Assembly: GCA_964433975.1 (NCBI GenBank)
Contig: CAYSSS010000003.1
Coordinates: forward strand, 1-51,520
DNA length: 51,520 nucleotides
Source: 2-01-FULL-45-10 sp964433975
GTDB taxonomy: Bacteria > Omnitrophota > Gorgyraeia > 2-01-FULL-45-10
Direction: 5' to 3'
The translations under genes and the position numbers were made by a program. Positions 48,144-51,520 of this stretch are shown here, piece after piece (position 1 is the first letter of the stretch; every line of letters starts with the position of its first letter). The notes beneath the pieces are model-generated. The model was not told the origin of the DNA. It searched no databases and worked only from the letters and a program-made list of their open reading frames with translations.

Positions 48144-48833
48144 TTAGAATTTGTAATATGCTCCCGCGCTTAAGGAAGTTTCGTCTATGAAATGGCCTTC
48201 AACGCTTATGTATGTATTCAGAGTCATCTTTATATCGCAGCCGATCACCGCGCCTCCATAATATCTTGGCGAGCGGTTCTTCCTGTCTATATCATTCGTC
48301 TTCTGTATCAGGTTTCCGTACGACACTTTACCGCCCGCGAAAGGAGTAAAGATCCCTATGTCTTTTGAAGAGACCAAAGATACCTGCCAGTCTTCATAGA
48401 TCGCCATGCGTTTATCGCCGTTCACATATCTATTGGCCGGGTGGGTGCTCGTATGCTGGAAGCCGGTTACGACACGCACCTTATTTGCCGCATCATCAAT
48501 AACTCTCAATCTGAATCCATAACCTCCGGCAAAGCCGTTGCTATGCTGGACCGTAGGGTGCACTCCGCCTTTCTCTCTTACATTGCCGAACCCTATCTTT
48601 CCGTCCAGCGTAAGCCAGTTGAATACTCCGTAAGAGAGCGTATAATAGTTCTGGAAGCTTCGGACGTTTCCGTAGGATTTGACGAGATCGTGCTTGAATA
48701 TGCTGTTATTTTGATAGCCGGTTATATACCCGCCTTTGTATGGTATATTTGTGCCATCAGTGGGTGCCGCGAAGAGAGAGTATGCGGTGAAGAGGATAGC
48801 TGCTATTAAACCATATACCTTTATATTCCGCAT
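48144..48833 (-). CDS. Predicted outer-membrane beta-barrel protein
   Basis: 229 residues. Signal peptide to about residue 22 (SLFAA|P), then amphipathic strands with alternating aromatic residues (YYTLSYGVFNWLTLDGKIGFGNV, NGFAGGYGFRLRVI, VRVVTGFQHTS) and a final aromatic Phe after AGAYYK, the usual signature for BAM-dependent insertion. Small size suggests an 8-10 strand barrel. It heads the operon; the ATG lies 10 nt after a -10 box and has no Shine-Dalgarno. Function unknown. Confidence 0.75.
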   Translation of the reverse strand: MRNIKVYGLIAAILFTAYSLFAAPTDGTNIPYKGGYITGYQNNSIFKHDLVKSYGNVRSFQNYYTLSYGVFNWLTLDGKIGFGNVREKGGVHPTVQHSNGFAGGYGFRLRVIDDAANKVRVVTGFQHTSTHPANRYVNGDKRMAIYEDWQVSLVSSKDIGIFTPFAGGKVSYGNLIQKTNDIDRKNRSPRYYGGAVIGCDIKMTLNTYISVEGHFIDETSLSAGAYYKF

Positions 48834-48843
48834 ATGGAGCTGT

Positions 48844-48872
48844 ATTCTACTACATTGTTTATCATAAGTCGA
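48844..48872 (-). promoter_or_regulatory. Sigma-70 promoter of the barrel operon
   Basis: On the minus strand TCGACT, 17 nt, TAGAAT. The -10 ends 10 nt before the ATG at 48833, so the leader would be about 3-4 nt. Confidence 0.45.
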
Positions 48873-48923
48873 GTAATAATACGGTGTGTGCGCTCTCTTT
48901 TCATGTTTTGTGCTTAAATTTTA

Positions 48924-50261
48924 CTACACAAGTCCCTGGTCTATCATCGCGTCCGCGACCTTGATGAATCCGGCCAGGTTTGCACCCTTGACGTAGTTAA
49001 TATATTTCCCTTCTTTTCCGTATTTTACACAATTCTCATGTATTGATATCATGATATCGTGTAGTCTTCTATCCACTTTTTCGCGCGTCCATGACAATCT
49101 CATGCTGTTTTGGGACATTTCAAGTCCTGAGGTTGCCACGCCGCCGGCATTCGCCGCTTTTCCGGGAGCATAAAGTATCTTGGCATTCTGGAATACCTTT
49201 ATGCCCTCAGGTGTTGTTGGCATGTTGGCGCCTTCGCCGATCGCTATACAGCCGTTCTTAACGAGCGTCTTGGCATCCTCACCGCTAATTTCGTTCTGCG
49301 TAGCTGAAGGGAACGCGATATCGCATTTCACGCTCCATGGCCTTTTCTTCTCAAAGTACTCACAGGTGAATTCTTTGGCGCAGTCCTTTATTCTGGCGCG
49401 CTTCACATTCTTAAGATTGAGCACACAAGCGAGTTCCTTCTTGTCTATGCCGCCTGCGTCGTAAATGAAACCGTCGGAATCCGACAGAGTCACTACCTTG
49501 GCACCCAGCTCTATGAGTTTTTCCACGGTGTATTGAGCAACATTTCCGGAGCCGGATACGGCGCATGTTTTTCCTTTTAAGGATTCGCCCCTGGTCTTAA
49601 GCATCTCTTCGACGAAATAGACGCATCCGTAACCTGTTGCTTCAGGTCTTATAAGGCTGCCGCCCCAATTCAGGCCTTTGCCGGTAAGTACTCCGGTGAA
49701 TTCATTGCGCAGCCTTTTGTACTGACCGAACATATAACCGATCTCCCGCTCGCCCACTCCTATATCGCCCGCAGGAACATCCGTATCCGGTCCGATATGC
49801 CTTGAAAGCTCCGTCATAAAGCTTTGGCAGAATTTCATTACTTCGTTGTCGCTTTTGCCTTTCGGATCAAAATCGGAACCTCCCTTACCTCCACCCATCG
49901 GCAGAGTCGTAAGGCTATTTTTGAATACCTGCTCAAACGCGAGAAATTTCAAAAGTCCGAGATTGACGCTGGGATGAAAACGCAATCCGCCTTTGTAGGG
50001 TCCTAAGGCACTGTTCATTTCTATTCTGAACCCTCTGTTTACCTGTATTTCATTCTTATCATTCAGCCATGGAACGCGGAACATTATGACCCTCTCCGGC
50101 TCTACGATTCTATCGAGTATCTTTGCTTCTGAGTATCTAGTGTTTGCATCTACAAAAGGCATCACAGATTCTATGACTTCCTGCACCGCCTGGTGGAACT
50201 CGATTTCTCCAGGGTTTTTTGCCTTTACTTTTGCCATAAACTCTTCTATTCTCTTTGACAT
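48924..50261 (-). CDS. gdhA: NADP-type glutamate dehydrogenase
   Basis: 445 residues from ATG at 50261; AGGAG six bases upstream rules out the ATG seven codons earlier. Catalyses 2-oxoglutarate + NH3 + NAD(P)H to glutamate. Substrate motifs RGFRIEMNSALGPYKGGLRFHPSVN (about 73-97), FKNSLTTLPMGGGKGGSDFDPKGKSD (about 108-133; Lys in the active-site motif), and DVPAGDIGVGEREIGYMFGQYK. The dinucleotide domain has AVSGSGNVAQY (about 232-242). Length and motifs are those of hexameric biosynthetic GDH I. It is preceded by a terminator-containing leader. In the context of a dead-triad CarA, it points to ammonia as main nitrogen donor. Confidence 0.97.
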   Translation of the reverse strand: MSKRIEEFMAKVKAKNPGEIEFHQAVQEVIESVMPFVDANTRYSEAKILDRIVEPERVIMFRVPWLNDKNEIQVNRGFRIEMNSALGPYKGGLRFHPSVNLGLLKFLAFEQVFKNSLTTLPMGGGKGGSDFDPKGKSDNEVMKFCQSFMTELSRHIGPDTDVPAGDIGVGEREIGYMFGQYKRLRNEFTGVLTGKGLNWGGSLIRPEATGYGCVYFVEEMLKTRGESLKGKTCAVSGSGNVAQYTVEKLIELGAKVVTLSDSDGFIYDAGGIDKKELACVLNLKNVKRARIKDCAKEFTCEYFEKKRPWSVKCDIAFPSATQNEISGEDAKTLVKNGCIAIGEGANMPTTPEGIKVFQNAKILYAPGKAANAGGVATSGLEMSQNSMRLSWTREKVDRRLHDIMISIHENCVKYGKEGKYINYVKGANLAGFIKVADAMIDQGLV

Positions 50262-50312
50262 ACTGTCTCCTTTTTGACGCATAGGTTAACTTTATTATCA
50301 AAAATCAACTCA

Positions 50313-50355
50313 AAATAAAAAAGAAGTCCCGGTCTTTCCAGGGACATCTTTGTCC
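50313..50355 (-). terminator. Leader terminator with competing antiterminator stem upstream of gdhA
   Basis: Terminator on the minus strand: AGA-T-GTCCC(T)GG, loop AAAGA, CC-GGGAC-T-TCT, then TTTTTTATTTT. The upstream stretch GGAC-AAAGAT-GTCC forms an alternative hairpin that uses the terminator's 5' arm, so the two cannot coexist. Both loops begin AAAG. It lies between the gdhA promoter and the gene and also ends transcription of the upstream oxidoreductase. Confidence 0.7.
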
Positions 50356-50368
50356 TTAACATATTCAG

Positions 50369-50397
50369 ATTATAGCTGTTTGACGCTCTTTTGTCAA
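50369..50397 (-). promoter_or_regulatory. Consensus sigma-70 promoter of gdhA
   Basis: TTGACA, 17 nt, TATAAT: both hexamers perfect. Start at about 50362 gives a ~100-nt leader that includes the terminator. The -35 begins 3 nt after the stop codon of the upstream gene. Confidence 0.82.
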
Positions 50398-50399
50398 GA

Positions 50400-51520
50400 C
50401 TATTTTGCTTTGAGCTGCTCCAATATACCTAAAGCCGCTTTCTTCGCCATGCCCATAGCCTCTATGACGGTGCCCTCTCCCCCGACGATATCTCCGCCGG
50501 CGTAAACTCCCTTTATGGAAGTTTCCATAGTTTCTTTATTGACTATCAGGTCTCCGTATTTATCCGTCTTTAATTCCGGCGTTACGCTGATGAGTATCTG
50601 GTTGGCCTTCAATCCGACCGCTATAACAGCTATGTCGCAGTCTATGTCGAATTCGCTTCCCTCGATCGGCACGGGACGTCTCCGTCCTGAGCTGTCGGGC
50701 TTTCCGAGCTTGCATTCTAGGCATCTCATCTTCTTGACAAATCCGTCATCATCCCCTAAGAATTCCACGGGCTGCATGAGAAATTTAAACTTAATCCCCT
50801 CTTCCCTGGCATGCTCAATTTCGAGCCTGCGCGCGGGCATCTCCACTTCGGTTCTCCTATATATGATGGTTGTATCAGAAGCTTGCATGGTCATGTTCTG
50901 AAGCCGTAGAGCCGCCCTTGCGGCATCCATCGCGGTATTGCCGCCTCCTATAACAAGGACCCTCTTACCTATGTTAACGGGGGTATGGTATTCCGGGAAT
51001 TTGTACGCGGACATAAGATTTATTCTCGTTAGAAATTCGTTTGCGGAATATATATTGCAGAGGTTCTCACCGGGTATCCCGAGGAACGACGGTATCCCCG
51101 CGCCAAGGCCCAGGAATACCGCGCAGAAGCCTTCGGACAGGAGCTCATCGAGCGTCTTTGTCCTGCCTATGATGAAGTTTCCGACAAACTCAACACCTAT
51201 TCTTTTTAGATAGTCGATCTCAAAGTCCAGTATGTCTCTTGGCATCCTGAACGGCGGAATGCCGTACCTCAAGACCCCTCCGGGCTTCTGAAGAGCCTCA
51301 AATATGGTAACCTTTACACCGTACCTCGCAAGTTCTCCCGCACAGCATAATCCCGCAGGACCGGAGCCGACTATCGCGACCTTATATCCGGAAAGCGTTT
51401 TGTCAGAAGCTTTTGGCATTTCTACCTTATTATTCATGCCGTAATCGCCGGTAAAGCGTTCCAGAAAATGTATATTTATCGCTTCTTTGGATGCGAAGAC
51501 GGATCCCTTCTTGGTGAGGA
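50400..51520 (-). CDS. GltD-like NADPH-dependent oxidoreductase, 5' part missing
   Basis: The open frame runs to the right edge (at least 372 codons), beyond the apparent ATG at 51437. Upstream residues EAINIHFLERFTGDYG are typical of this family, so the true start lies outside the window. FAD site VAIVGSGPAGLCCAGELARYGVKVTIFE, then GGVLRYGIPPFRMP and the NADPH site VLVIGGGNTAMDAARAAL, RRTEVEMPAR and GDIVGGEGTVIEAM. It fits the small subunit of glutamate synthase or NfnB/SudA-type ferredoxin:NADP oxidoreductases; the missing N-terminal cluster domain prevents a choice. Being next to gdhA favours nitrogen metabolism. Confidence 0.88.
   Translation of the reverse strand, partial: LTKKGSVFASKEAINIHFLERFTGDYGMNNKVEMPKASDKTLSGYKVAIVGSGPAGLCCAGELARYGVKVTIFEALQKPGGVLRYGIPPFRMPRDILDFEIDYLKRIGVEFVGNFIIGRTKTLDELLSEGFCAVFLGLGAGIPSFLGIPGENLCNIYSANEFLTRINLMSAYKFPEYHTPVNIGKRVLVIGGGNTAMDAARAALRLQNMTMQASDTTIIYRRTEVEMPARRLEIEHAREEGIKFKFLMQPVEFLGDDDGFVKKMRCLECKLGKPDSSGRRRPVPIEGSEFDIDCDIAVIAVGLKANQILISVTPELKTDKYGDLIVNKETMETSIKGVYAGGDIVGGEGTVIEAMGMAKKAALGILEQLKAK

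Overview
The window looks like a chromosomal segment of an uncultivated, probably anaerobic Gram-negative bacterium. The mix of exosortase/PEP-CTERM genes, small outer-membrane barrels, pseudopilins and short REP-like palindromes resembles Candidatus Omnitrophota (OP3) or a related PVC-type lineage. That placement is inference from gene content, not from a marker gene. No rRNA, tRNA, CRISPR array or insertion sequence was found.

Layout. (1) 1-15983, all on +, is an exopolysaccharide and protein-sorting locus. It holds an AMP-ligase tail, three GT4 and one GT2 glycosyltransferases, an acetyltransferase, two deacetylase-type proteins, a large lipoprotein, an exosortase with its EpsI partner, an initiating sugar transferase, and five PEP-CTERM substrates in a row. 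A well-formed sigma-54 promoter lies between epsI and the sugar transferase/substrate block. (2) 16220-20773 (+) is a five-gene operon: membrane protein, TPR protein, a small orphan DHp-like protein, an NtrC-type sigma-54 activator with a degenerate receiver, and a PocR-GAF sensor. It is the natural candidate to drive the sigma-54 promoter. (3) 20787-23489 (-) encodes three pseudopilin-like proteins and one unknown. (4) 23542-25191 (+) is a small accessory island: DUF134 regulator behind a perfect palindrome, a 46-residue lipoprotein, a LAGLIDADG endonuclease and an HTH protein. (5) 25363-29476 (-) carries a ferredoxin-type membrane protein, a PhoU-like protein with a Pit phosphate transporter, a flavin reductase, a TMEM175-type channel and an outer-membrane barrel. 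(6) glgC (+). (7) 30827-51520, all on -, is mostly housekeeping: YhcC, MnmG, LOG, a ParA fused to a glycogen-binding domain, PurL, GuaA, PurF, CarB, CarA, a DUF1846 protein, three envelope proteins, GdhA and a truncated GltD-like oxidoreductase.

Most notable observations. CarA has lost all three residues of its glutaminase triad while GuaA and PurF beside it keep theirs, so carbamoyl phosphate may be made from free ammonia. gdhA has a perfect consensus promoter followed by a terminator whose 5' arm can pair alternatively, with loops that recall ANTAR-type antitermination. A 72-nt three-way-junction RNA with its own promoter and U-tract sits upstream of mnmG on the opposite strand. The orphan DHp-like protein (phospho-His replaced by Ser) and the receiver lacking its acidic pocket and Lys suggest a two-component pair that no longer works by standard phosphotransfer. 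Six copies of one REP-like palindrome are present, and five of them encode the C-terminal tails of unrelated proteins. Four operon heads have a strong -10 box 6-14 nt before the ATG and no Shine-Dalgarno, which points to leaderless or near-leaderless mRNAs.
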